This document shows positions 7,036 to 14,071 of a DNA stretch of 14,455 bases, piece by piece; the first letter of the stretch is position 1, and the number at the start of each line of letters is the position of its first letter. Source of the DNA: CAIKBL01 sp043734785 (GTDB lineage: Bacteria > Pseudomonadota > Gammaproteobacteria > Ga0077536); assembly GCA_043734785.1 (NCBI GenBank), contig JAYTEX010000043.1, positions 1 through 14,455 of the forward strand, given 5' to 3'. The position numbers and the translations under genes are program-made. The notes beneath the pieces are model-generated. The model saw only the letters and a program-made list of their open reading frames with translations, made no database searches and was not told where the DNA came from.

Positions 7036-8211
7036 TTATGCCTCTTGGGTTTCCGCAGTCTTTAGTTTCCGCTCGATCGGTTCGTCGCCGACGGGCCAGC
7101 CGATGCAAGCATCATGGGCGCGGAAGTTCCGCAGCCACCAGCCCCAATCCTCGGGCACCAGCGAGAACGGATCCCCGTGGCCGAGCTCACGCGCCGCCCA
7201 CACCGGCCAGTGCGGGTTCGACAGGGCGGGTCGCCCGAGCATCACGAGGTCGATCAATTCCTCGCGCACGACGCGATCGGCCAGCGCCGGCAGTCCCAGG
7301 TTCCAGCTAGTGGCCACCGGAATGCCGACCTCTCTGCGCACACGCGTTGCGCGCTCAATCATAAAACCAAGGTCGGCAAACGGCACCGTCTTCATGTCGT
7401 CCGTGTTGAAGCCGACGCTGAGATCGGCGAGATCGAGTCCGTGTTCCTTCATCATGCCGATGGCGACCACCGAGTCGTCGAACTGCACGCCTTTATCGTT
7501 GAGGTCGTCTGAACCCAGGCGCATCGTGAGCGGGAAGCGCTCGGGCCAAACTTCGCGCACGGCGTCCAATGCCTCGAGATGAAAGCGAAGTCGGTTCTCG
7601 AGGCTACCGCCGTATTCATCAGTGCGCTTGTTGGCCAAGGGTGAGAAAAAGCTAGAGCCGAGGTAGCCGTGGGCATAGTGCATCTCGAGCCACTCAAAGC
7701 CGGCCTCGACGGCGCGTTCGGCCGCGCGGGCATAACTGCGGTGGACCTCCTTGATCTCATCCTTCGTCAGGGCGTGCACCGGGTACTGGTACTTACCGCC
7801 GTAGGGGATGGCGGACGGGCCCACGACCTGCCAGCCGTCGGGGTGATCGGGGGACAGCTGCGCGCCGCCGTGCCAGGGTTTGACCTCACTGCCCTTGCGA
7901 CCGGTGTGACCGAGTTGGATGGCAGGAACTGCGCCCAGGTCCTTGATGATCGCCGTGACGCGCGACAGACCCTCGATCTGCGAGTCGTCGTAGATGCCTC
8001 CACACCCAACGCTGGTGCGCCCGTCGATCGTGATCGCCAACTGCTCGGCAAATACCAGTCCGAAGCCCCCCGCCGCGCGGGAGCCAAGCAGCATGACGTG
8101 GAAGTCGTTCATCAATCCGTTAGTCGAGCGGTACATCGTCATCGGCGACATCGCGATGCGGTTGCGTAGCGTGACGCCCTTGAGGGTGTAGGGGCTGAAG
8201 AGATCAGGCAT
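7036..8211 (-). CDS. NADH:flavin oxidoreductase, Old Yellow Enzyme family (YqjM/NamA-like)
   Basis: A 391-residue FMN-dependent ene-reductase type protein. It opens with LFSPYTLKGVTLRNRIAMSP and has QLGHTGRK at residues 99-106, the substrate-anion pair His178-x-x-His181 in MHYAHGYL, and SPLANKRTDEYGGSLENR at 190-207. The family reduces activated C=C bonds of enones and related electrophiles with NAD(P)H. Where YqjM carries the flavin-tuning cysteine (Cys26), this protein has Thr25 (SPMTMY), a class I-like feature. GGAG lies 7 bases before the ATG. It follows the SDR gene on the same strand with a 105-base gap containing only a weak 5-bp hairpin at 8285-8298, so the miniprotein, SDR and OYE probably form an operon. 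The substrate is unknown. Confidence 0.9.
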   Translation of the reverse strand: MPDLFSPYTLKGVTLRNRIAMSPMTMYRSTNGLMNDFHVMLLGSRAAGGFGLVFAEQLAITIDGRTSVGCGGIYDDSQIEGLSRVTAIIKDLGAVPAIQLGHTGRKGSEVKPWHGGAQLSPDHPDGWQVVGPSAIPYGGKYQYPVHALTKDEIKEVHRSYARAAERAVEAGFEWLEMHYAHGYLGSSFFSPLANKRTDEYGGSLENRLRFHLEALDAVREVWPERFPLTMRLGSDDLNDKGVQFDDSVVAIGMMKEHGLDLADLSVGFNTDDMKTVPFADLGFMIERATRVRREVGIPVATSWNLGLPALADRVVREELIDLVMLGRPALSNPHWPVWAARELGHGDPFSLVPEDWGWWLRNFRAHDACIGWPVGDEPIERKLKTAETQEA

Positions 8212-8316
8212 GAAAATTCTCCATAGACGCAGTCAAGGATAAAAAACCTTATGGATGGAAGGCACGGCGCGTTGAGGCGGCATAGCGAAGCTTTTCGCCT
8301 AACGTGCACGTCATCG

Positions 8317-9063
8317 CTACCGGCTAATGATACCCCCGTCAACGGCGATATTTTGGCGCGTGACCCACCGTCCACGATCGCTGGCGAGGAAGGCGATAAC
8401 GTCAGCAATTTCATCTGGCTGTCCGAGGCGATGCAAAGGCGTCATCTCAATCAAGTCGCCATGTGCATCAGGGCTCATCGTGGACAGCAGCATTTGAGTC
8501 GCGGTAAATCCAGGCGAAACCACATTGACCGTAATCCCCCGGGGGGCTACCTCCTTCGCCAAGGTGCGACAGTATTGCTCGACCGCCGCCTTGCTCGCGA
8601 AATAGCAGGTGCCGCCCGGCACATTGAGGACGGTACCAATGCTTGACACGCAGATAATTCGGCCGCCGTCAGACAGATGTGATAGCGCCTCCTTTAGACA
8701 AAAGAAGGTGCCCTTCGCGTTGACCGCGAATATCAGGTCGAAATCCTCTTCCGTCAATTCCACCATAGGTTTGAAGCGCGACACCCCAGCGTTGGCAACC
8801 AGAATATCCAGCCTGCCGAAGCGCTCGGAAGACTCACGAAAGAGCCGTCGAATGTCTGCCAGACTGCGAATGTCCGCCTGAATAGCCACCGCCACGCCAC
8901 CCTGCGCGGCGATATGCGCGACGACCTCAGCTGCCTCGTCGCCGCTCTGAGCATAATTGATCACAACTGATGCACCTTCTTGTGCAAGTCGCACGGCCGT
9001 TGCGCGCCCGATTCCTCGCGACGCGCCGGTGACGATCGCCACCTTGCCTTCGAGTGATTTCAT
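8317..9063 (-). CDS. SDR family oxidoreductase, FabG-like
   Basis: A 248-residue classical short-chain dehydrogenase/reductase. The cofactor motif TGASRGIG is at 12-19, NAG at 91-93, the catalytic serine in VSSIG at 140-141, and YFASK places Tyr154 and Lys158. The sequence resembles 3-oxoacyl-ACP reductases (VINYAQSGDEAAEVV; ending IAVDGGIISR), but lone SDRs of this type reduce many ketones and the substrate is not determined. Asn-Tyr after the second strand favours NADP(H). The start at 9063 is preferred over the in-frame ATG at 9147 because AAGGAG lies 6 bases upstream and the SDR fold starts there. It lies 80 bases downstream of the 39-residue membrane miniprotein and upstream of the OYE gene, all on the same strand. 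Confidence 0.92.
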   Translation of the reverse strand: MKSLEGKVAIVTGASRGIGRATAVRLAQEGASVVINYAQSGDEAAEVVAHIAAQGGVAVAIQADIRSLADIRRLFRESSERFGRLDILVANAGVSRFKPMVELTEEDFDLIFAVNAKGTFFCLKEALSHLSDGGRIICVSSIGTVLNVPGGTCYFASKAAVEQYCRTLAKEVAPRGITVNVVSPGFTATQMLLSTMSPDAHGDLIEMTPLHRLGQPDEIADVIAFLASDRGRWVTRQNIAVDGGIISR

Positions 9064-9069
9064 CTCGTT

Positions 9070-9075
9070 CTCCTT
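9070..9075 (-). promoter_or_regulatory. Ribosome binding site of the minus-strand SDR gene
   Basis: Minus-strand AAGGAG is 6 bases upstream of the ATG at 9063 and decides this start over the longer frame from 9147. Confidence 0.75.
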
Positions 9076-9143
9076 TGCACACGCTGGATAAGCGCCACTT
9101 GTTCGTGGTGCTGCGTGATTTAACGGGACCGGTGTGCCTTCGT

Positions 9144-9263
9144 TCACACGAATCTCGGATAGCAGAACGCAATCGATAGCTTAAATAGTAGGTAGCTCCA
9201 TCCAATGATGGTGATCAAGACGATCACCAATGTTGCTGAGAGTTCACGGTTCTGTAGGTTCAT
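9144..9263 (-). CDS. 39-residue single-span membrane miniprotein
   Basis: A short frame of 39 codons plus TGA. The protein starts MNLQNRELSATL, has one strongly hydrophobic span at about residues 10-31 (LSATLVIVLITIIGWSYLLF) and a short tail with Lys28, Cys34 and Arg37. AGGAG lies 7 bases before the ATG, as good a signal as those of the neighbouring genes. A possible promoter (TTGCGC at 9360-9365, TAAAAT at 9335-9340, 19-base spacer) is weak. The ATG continues upstream as an open frame to 9365, but that part is polar and has no ribosome site. It sits first in a likely operon with the SDR and OYE genes. I do not recognise the family; an accessory or anchoring subunit is conceivable, and chance cannot be ruled out. 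Confidence 0.6.
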   Translation of the reverse strand: MNLQNRELSATLVIVLITIIGWSYLLFKLSIAFCYPRFV

Positions 9264-9270
9264 CTGGGTT

Positions 9271-9275
9271 CTCCT
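9271..9275 (-). promoter_or_regulatory. Ribosome binding site of the 39-residue miniprotein
   Basis: Minus-strand AGGAG is 7 bases upstream of the ATG at 9263. It is the main evidence that the short hydrophobic frame is translated from there. Confidence 0.55.
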
Positions 9276-9433
9276 GTTAGTGCTTGGAGATTCCCGCCTT
9301 TTTGGGCATGACGCACTCCGATTGTTGCGTTGGTATTTTAATGCGGCCACGGAATTCCAGCGCAAGTTTCGGGGTGCTCCGCGCGAGAGCGTGCCCGATA
9401 CTGGCCACCTAACGAGTCACCAGGAGAACACGC

Positions 9434-10198
9434 ATGAATTCACTCGAGAACAAAGTCGCGATTGTGGCGGGCGCGAGTTCGGGCATTGGATACGCCACTG
9501 CCCTACTGTTCGCACGCGAAGGGGCTAAGGTCGTGGTCGGCGCGCGCCGCGAGGACGAACTCGCGACACTCGTCGCCGAGATCGCTGCGGCCGGCGGAGA
9601 AGCGGTTGCACTTGCAGGTGATGTGGTCGATGAATCCTACGCGAGCGCACTCGTGCGCACGGCCGTCGATCGCTTCGGGGGCCTCGATGTGGCATTCAAC
9701 AATGTTGGCGCAATATCCCCGATGGGCAAGACTACCGAAATTGACTTGGCGGCGTGGCGCCGTACGCTCGACACCAATCTGACCAGCGCCTTTCTGGGCG
9801 CCAAACATCAGATCCCCGCGATGATCGCGCGCGGTGGTGGCTCGCTGATCTTCACCTCGACCTTTGTGGGCTACACGGTCGCCTTTCCCGGCATCGCGAC
9901 CTACGCGGCCAGCAAATCCGGACTGATCGGTCTCACCCAGTCTCTAGCGGTAGAATTCGGCGCGCAGAATATCCGCGTGAATGCCATTTTGCCGGGCGCC
10001 ACCGATACTGCGATGTACCGCGAGATGAACAACACCCCTGAGACAAGGGATTTCATTACCAGCCTGTATCCGCTCAAACGGATCGCAACTGCAGCGGAGA
10101 TCGCGCGGTCCGTGCTCTATCTCGCCTCCGACGCCTCGAGCTTCACGACGGGTAGTGCACTCTTGGTGGAGGGCGGCGTCTCCATCAATCGCACCTGA
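9434..10198 (+). CDS. SDR family oxidoreductase
   Basis: A 254-residue classical SDR. GASSGIG at 13-19 binds the nucleotide, Asp63 is in GDV, NNVG at 89-92 replaces the usual NNAG, Ser142 lies in FTSTFVG, and YAASK gives Tyr157 and Lys161. GARRED after the second strand (Arg38-Arg39) suggests NADP(H). The C-terminus (GSALLVEGGVSINRT) is complete. AGGAG lies 7 bases upstream of the ATG. It diverges from the miniprotein-SDR-OYE unit across 170 bases. It is only distantly similar to the other SDR here, so this is not a recent tandem duplication. Substrate unknown; members of this subgroup are often annotated simply as glucose 1-dehydrogenase-like or 3-oxoacyl-ACP reductase-like. Confidence 0.92.
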   Translation: MNSLENKVAIVAGASSGIGYATALLFAREGAKVVVGARREDELATLVAEIAAAGGEAVALAGDVVDESYASALVRTAVDRFGGLDVAFNNVGAISPMGKTTEIDLAAWRRTLDTNLTSAFLGAKHQIPAMIARGGGSLIFTSTFVGYTVAFPGIATYAASKSGLIGLTQSLAVEFGAQNIRVNAILPGATDTAMYREMNNTPETRDFITSLYPLKRIATAAEIARSVLYLASDASSFTTGSALLVEGGVSINRT

Positions 10199-10242
10199 GG
10201 TCAGTGACGCGCGCCAAGCGCGAAACGGGAGGCCATTTTTGA

Positions 10243-10278
10243 AGGATGGTCGATATGCTGAGGCCGTGTGACCATCCT
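10243..10278. repeat. 9-bp inverted repeat between convergent genes
   Basis: AGGATGGTC (10243-10251) and GACCATCCT (10270-10278) flank an 18-base spacer in the 122-base gap between the SDR stop and the convergent 51-residue gene. A smaller CGCGC/GCGCG repeat sits at about 10207-10221. Neither has a proper T-tract, so a bidirectional terminator is only a possibility. Confidence 0.4.
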
Positions 10279-10320
10279 GAGCGTTCAAGGAGGGTTGCGC
10301 GGGCCAATCATCCACAGGCT

Positions 10321-10476
10321 TCAGTCGGCGGCTTTATCTTCCTCCGTCTGTGACGTTTCACCCTCCTGGGGTTCGTCCTCTTTGGTGCCGGTCTTCTTCA
10401 AGCGCTTCTCTTCCTTCTTCTGCTTTTTGCTGAGGTCTCGTTGACGTTTTGCAAAGGCATAGTTGGGTTTGGCCAT
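10321..10476 (-). CDS. Small highly charged protein (MAKPNYAFAKRQ type)
   Basis: A 51-residue protein starting MAKPNYAFAKRQRDLSKKQ. Residues 9-35 are extremely rich in Lys, Arg and Glu (KKQKKEEKRLKK), probably a helix; the tail (36-51) is acidic and disordered-looking (EDEPQEGETSQTEEDKAAD). AAGGAG is 7 bases before the ATG, an excellent ribosome site. The opening MAKPNYAFAKRQ is, from memory, widespread among proteobacterial small hypothetical proteins, where it has no established function; nucleic acid or ribosome binding is a guess from the charge. It lies 109 bases downstream of the HACL gene on the same strand and could be read through from it or have its own promoter. Confidence 0.8.
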   Translation of the reverse strand: MAKPNYAFAKRQRDLSKKQKKEEKRLKKTGTKEDEPQEGETSQTEEDKAAD

Positions 10477-10585
10477 AGGACGTCTCCTTTACGCGGGTTG
10501 ATCATTGTGCCGACAGAGTAAGGCATTTCCCCTTAGACTGCTCATGGGAAAGTGAGATCAGCAGGCACCGGCCTTGTTTCCCGTG

Positions 10586-12235
10586 CTAGCGCGTCAACCA
10601 CTCGAATTTTTGCGGTTTACGGGCCGCCTGGGGGTCGATCATCACATTGATCAGGGTGGGGATGGATGCCTCCATCGCGGCGCGTAACGCGGCCTTGAGT
10701 TCCTCCGGCGTAGTCACGTAGTAGCCCTTGCCGCCGAAGGCTTCGATCATGCGGTCATAGCGTGCGTTCGGCGTATAGACATGCGGCGGTATGGGATCGC
10801 TCAACACCGACTCACCCCCGCCAATGCCATTATTGTTGACGACCACAAAGGTGATCGGCAGTCGGTAGCGACACGCAGTTTCAACTTCCATGCCACTGAA
10901 ACCAAACGCCGAATCCCCTTCCACGCAGATGATCTTGCGCTCAGGATGGACCACCGCCGCCGCGATGGCGAACGCGAGCCCCACGCCCATGGTGCCGAAG
11001 GTCCCTGCATCCAGCCGCTCACGCGCGGCGTAGTTCAACAGCACGCTGCGCCCGATGTCCATCGTGTTGGCGCCTTCGCTGCAAATAATCGCATCGCGCG
11101 GGATCTGGTCGCGGATCTCGCGCATCACGCGGTAGTAGCCCATCGGCACGCGGTCGTCCTGCATCATCGCGGTGACCTGCCTTTCATTCTCGGCGATCTT
11201 TGCGCGCAACACGGTCCACCAGTCGCTCGCCGCATCGAACTGCCATGGCCCCGCGTCTAGGGCCGTATTCAGCTGTGCCATCACGGCTTGCGCGTCCCCT
11301 ACCAGGGCCGCTTCGGTAGGCACATTGGTGCCGATTTCATCGCCGGAAATATCGAGCTGGATAATCCGTACGTCGCGCGCAAAGCGTGGCGACTGCCCGA
11401 AATGCAGGATCCAGTTGAGCCGCGCGCCAATCAGGAACACGACATCGGCTTCCTGCAGCGCATGCGAGCGCGCAGGCGCCACTGATAAGGAATGATTGTC
11501 CGCCACCACGCCCTTGCCCATTGGCGTGGCTAGAAACGGCAGGCACGTGGCTTCGATGAACTGTCGGACCTCATGCTCCGCGTGCGCATAGGCCGCGCCC
11601 TTGCCGACAATCACGAGCGGTCGTTTGGCCGAACGCAGGGCCGCTAATGCGGCAGTGATGGCCACCGGATCCGCCAGGCTCTTGGGCGCTGCAGGACACC
11701 GCGGTGGCCAGTGCAGCGCGGTATCCTCGAGCGTGTCCGTGATCAAATCGTTCGGCAAGTCGAGATACACGGCGCCAGGTCGGCCATACATCGCGGTGCG
11801 CACGGATTTCTCGATATAGGCCGGAACGCGCGCGAGCGCATCCGGGCGGCTTGCCAGCTTCACGAAGGGGCGCGCCGCTTCGATCTGCGGCGCTTCCTGA
11901 AATGCGCCCTGCTCGCGCTGATAGGAATCCGGCGCGCCGCTCAGCAACAGCATCGGCCAGCCATTGGCCCACGCATTCGAAAGGCCTGCGACCGCATGCA
12001 CCATCCCGGGCCCAGACACCGTGAGGCATACCCCAGGTCGGCCGGTCAGAAACCCGACAGCACCTGCCGCATAGCTCGCGGCCTGTTCGTTACGAAAACC
12101 GTAGAACCGGATCCCTTCACGCTGGGCCACCTGCGCGAGTTCCATGACGGGGAAACCGACCACCCCAAACAGGTGCTCGACGCCTTGCTCCTTGAGGCTG
12201 CGCGCGATGACTGTGCGACCGTCGAGTTGTGCCAT
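10586..12235 (-). CDS. ThDP-dependent 2-hydroxyacyl-CoA lyase (HACL1/oxalyl-CoA decarboxylase family)
   Basis: A 549-residue thiamine diphosphate enzyme. HACL enzymes split 2-hydroxyacyl-CoA into formyl-CoA and an aldehyde or ketone, the key step of alpha-oxidation. Glu50 (FRNEQAASYAAG) is the cofactor-activating glutamate, GAFQEAPQIEA at 110-120 matches the HACL active-site loop, and the ThDP/Mg motif runs from GDS at 440-442 to NNN at 467-469. Segments such as AGTFGTMGVGL (410-420), CVEGDSAFGFSGMEVET (437-453), AFGGKGYYV (499-507) and the end FEWLTR closely resemble human HACL1, more than oxalyl-CoA decarboxylase or acetolactate synthase. Unusual: NNNGIGGG, where HACL1 and oxalyl-CoA decarboxylases have a tyrosine after the NGI/GGI. 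GGAGG is 8 bases upstream of the ATG. The thioesterase gene lies 72 bases upstream on the same strand. Confidence 0.85.
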   Translation of the reverse strand: MAQLDGRTVIARSLKEQGVEHLFGVVGFPVMELAQVAQREGIRFYGFRNEQAASYAAGAVGFLTGRPGVCLTVSGPGMVHAVAGLSNAWANGWPMLLLSGAPDSYQREQGAFQEAPQIEAARPFVKLASRPDALARVPAYIEKSVRTAMYGRPGAVYLDLPNDLITDTLEDTALHWPPRCPAAPKSLADPVAITAALAALRSAKRPLVIVGKGAAYAHAEHEVRQFIEATCLPFLATPMGKGVVADNHSLSVAPARSHALQEADVVFLIGARLNWILHFGQSPRFARDVRIIQLDISGDEIGTNVPTEAALVGDAQAVMAQLNTALDAGPWQFDAASDWWTVLRAKIAENERQVTAMMQDDRVPMGYYRVMREIRDQIPRDAIICSEGANTMDIGRSVLLNYAARERLDAGTFGTMGVGLAFAIAAAVVHPERKIICVEGDSAFGFSGMEVETACRYRLPITFVVVNNNGIGGGESVLSDPIPPHVYTPNARYDRMIEAFGGKGYYVTTPEELKAALRAAMEASIPTLINVMIDPQAARKPQKFEWLTR

Positions 12236-12307
12236 AAGCCGTTCCTCCAGAAAAATAACGTGTGATGCAGAATCATCGCGTGCAGCGTAAGCGCTGGTCC
12301 GGCTGAT

Positions 12308-12802
12308 TCACATGGTGGGTTTCAGTGACCGCAGGCCGATTGTACGCCCGATCCAGCCGGGCTTAAGCACCCGAGCCTGCGCACGCTGCAGGTCTTCGAT
12401 ACGCGCCAGCAGCGATGGATCAAAGGGGCAGCTGCGACGGGTCGCGAGGTTGAAGCTCAAGGACAGGGTTTCCTGCGTGGCGAGCAACGTCGTATCGCGA
12501 TACATGGCCTGGCATAGGTGCAAACGCTTCCCGTCGGTTTCCAGGATGCGCGACTCAATGCGCAATTCGTCGCCGAGCGTGGCTTCTTGCTGATAGGTGA
12601 TATGCGCTTCAAGCGCGACCGTCGAGCGTTGATTAGCCAGTCGGTAAGCTTCGGTCAGGCCGTAGGCGGCTTTGACATCCTCGATCGCGAGATCGAATAC
12701 GGCGTTGTAATAGGCCACGTTCATATGATCGTTGTAATCGAGCCACTCGGGCTTTACTGTCAGGTGAGACAGGATGATGCCGTTGGCAGGTAGATCGTTC
12801 AT
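12308..12802 (-). CDS. Acyl-CoA thioesterase, hotdog fold (4HBT-like)
   Basis: A 164-residue hotdog thioesterase. The signature WLDYNDHMNVAYYNAVFD is at residues 20-37, with the central helix after it, and AHITYQQEATLGDELRIESR follows at about 66-85. It resembles carnitinyl- or betainyl-CoA type thioesterases and YbgC-like proteins, which hydrolyse short acyl-CoA to acid plus CoA in the cytoplasm. The usual DYNGHMN is DYNDHMN here (Asp25 for Gly), which may alter the active-site loop. The ribosome site is weak (GGAAA). The gene is first in a likely operon with the HACL gene, which suggests it acts on the same acyl-CoA pool, perhaps freeing formyl or product CoA. It diverges from the lipoprotein gene with only 46 bases between start codons. 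Confidence 0.85.
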   Translation of the reverse strand: MNDLPANGIILSHLTVKPEWLDYNDHMNVAYYNAVFDLAIEDVKAAYGLTEAYRLANQRSTVALEAHITYQQEATLGDELRIESRILETDGKRLHLCQAMYRDTTLLATQETLSLSFNLATRRSCPFDPSLLARIEDLQRAQARVLKPGWIGRTIGLRSLKPTM

Positions 12803-12848
12803 GCGGTTTCCGTTGGTTGATGATCATTAAAGGCGAGGATAGATCCCC

Positions 12849-13655
12849 GTGAATTTTGCCACCCGCGTGAGCTGCGGTCTGCTCCTGCTGAGCCTGGCCG
12901 GTTGTGCCACAGTCCCGTCACACGCAATAAACCCGAGTGTGGCGACCACCCACACACCTCGCGTGTTGCGACCACTGCCGAATCAAGCACTCGAAATCGA
13001 CACCTCTGGCACCGTCGGTCCACGGCGCGCGAGTTCTGCTATGAATCGTGGCTTCGGTGAGTACGATTCCCACCTGCAGTCTTCGCTCTACCTCTGCGCA
13101 GGGACGGGCCCTGCCGCAGGGCCCTGTCTTGCGGTGCTCGGCGGTCTGTTTGCCCTGGCCGGGGCAACCTCGAGTCTGGTATACGGCGCGGCGGAGGGCG
13201 AGGGCGAACGCGATCGGATTGCGACCTCGGTCACCCAAGCGACCGTCGCGAATCTCCCGGCGATGGTGGATCTCAGCGCGCGCATCGCGACGACCGCGGC
13301 GGCGCGCGCCGAGTCCGAGGGGCGCTCGCTCGTGGTCACTCGCGAAGACTGTGCCGCGAGCGTGGCAGACCTGCCAGCTGCGCCTGCGTTCGAGCTGGAT
13401 CTCGTGCACCTGAAGCTCGACTTCACGCCGGGCTATCAATTTCGATTGACCTTGGTCGCGCGAGTGACCGACGCTTGCAGGGATCTGGCGGTGCGCGCAC
13501 AGCGGCTCGCCTACCTCGGCCCGACGGTCACGCTGCCGAAGGATCCCTCGCGCGCCGCGCAGGCCTTCGAGCAAGCGCTTGATGCCGCGGTCATCGCCTT
13601 AGGTCCGGAGGTCGACTTATACTTGCAGGGAAAAAGACCCCCAATTAAGCCATGA
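12849..13655 (+). CDS. Putative lipoprotein of unknown function
   Basis: A 268-residue protein with a GTG start and GAGG about 10 bases upstream. A lipoprotein signal peptide is clear: RVSCGLLLLSLAGC with lipobox LAGC and the acylated cysteine at residue 19. The mature part has a second hydrophobic stretch at about 92-116 (GPCLAVLGGLFALAGATSSLVYG), which may be a membrane or hairpin segment, then an Ala-rich, probably helical region (about 128-158) and a C-terminal mixed part ending in GKRPPIKP. Cysteines at about 78, 94, 165 and 205 could form disulfides in the periplasm. I do not recognise the family. Its stop overlaps the start of the HNH gene by ATGA, so the two are translationally coupled. 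Confidence 0.75.
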   Translation: MNFATRVSCGLLLLSLAGCATVPSHAINPSVATTHTPRVLRPLPNQALEIDTSGTVGPRRASSAMNRGFGEYDSHLQSSLYLCAGTGPAAGPCLAVLGGLFALAGATSSLVYGAAEGEGERDRIATSVTQATVANLPAMVDLSARIATTAAARAESEGRSLVVTREDCAASVADLPAAPAFELDLVHLKLDFTPGYQFRLTLVARVTDACRDLAVRAQRLAYLGPTVTLPKDPSRAAQAFEQALDAAVIALGPEVDLYLQGKRPPIKP

Positions 13656-14038
13656 GTCCAACCCGCAAAACGCCCGATCAGTCCAAGCTCGATCGAATCG
13701 TGCTCGAAGCCCGGCGCAATCGCGAACTCAGGGAGCAGGACTATCGCGCGCAGGCGTTGAAACTCTATCCCTGGATCTGCGGGCGCTGCAGCCGCGAATT
13801 CACGCGCGAGAACCTGCGCGAACTGACCGTCCATCACCGCAATCACGACCACGACTTTAACCCACCTGATGGCAGCAACTGGGAATTGCTCTGCGTGTAC
13901 TGTCATGAGCAGGAACACGTGCGGCTGGTGGAAGCCGCGCAGGGTTTGAATTCTACGGGGAGTCGCCCAAGCGATAAACCAGCCGCCACCAGCAATCCCT
14001 TCTCGGGTCTGGCGGACTTGATGAAGCGCAAGGAATAA
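13652..14038 (+). CDS. yajD: HNH domain protein, YajD-like
   Basis: A 128-residue protein of the YajD group. Two zinc pairs are visible, Cys43-x-x-Cys46 and Cys81-x-x-Cys84, around the HNH core VHHRNHDHDFN (60-70, His61-His62), Asn76 in SNWELL and His85/His89. This is the full beta-beta-alpha metal fold of HNH nucleases, so nuclease activity is plausible, but to my knowledge the role of YajD is not established. The N-terminus is charged and helical (residues 1-38) and the C-terminus after 95 is Ser/Pro-rich, ending LADLMKRKE. It overlaps the lipoprotein gene by four bases. No partner typical of a toxin, restriction or phage system is adjacent. Confidence 0.88.
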   Translation: MSPTRKTPDQSKLDRIVLEARRNRELREQDYRAQALKLYPWICGRCSREFTRENLRELTVHHRNHDHDFNPPDGSNWELLCVYCHEQEHVRLVEAAQGLNSTGSRPSDKPAATSNPFSGLADLMKRKE

Positions 14039-14071
14039 GCGAAGTATCGCGCACGCGGTGCTGAGTAGCCG

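Noticed and set aside
8285..8298. Hairpin GCGAA/TTCGC between the SDR and OYE genes
   Set aside because: Only 5 bp with no T-tract on the minus strand; too weak to call a terminator, so the operon is kept.
9091..9113. Hairpin between the miniprotein and the SDR gene
   Set aside because: About 8 bp including a G-U pair and no T-run; could be chance, and not enough to call an attenuator.
11711..12265. Antisense frame of 184 codons over the HACL gene
   Set aside because: Shadow of a well-conserved enzyme; composition and lack of motifs argue against a gene.
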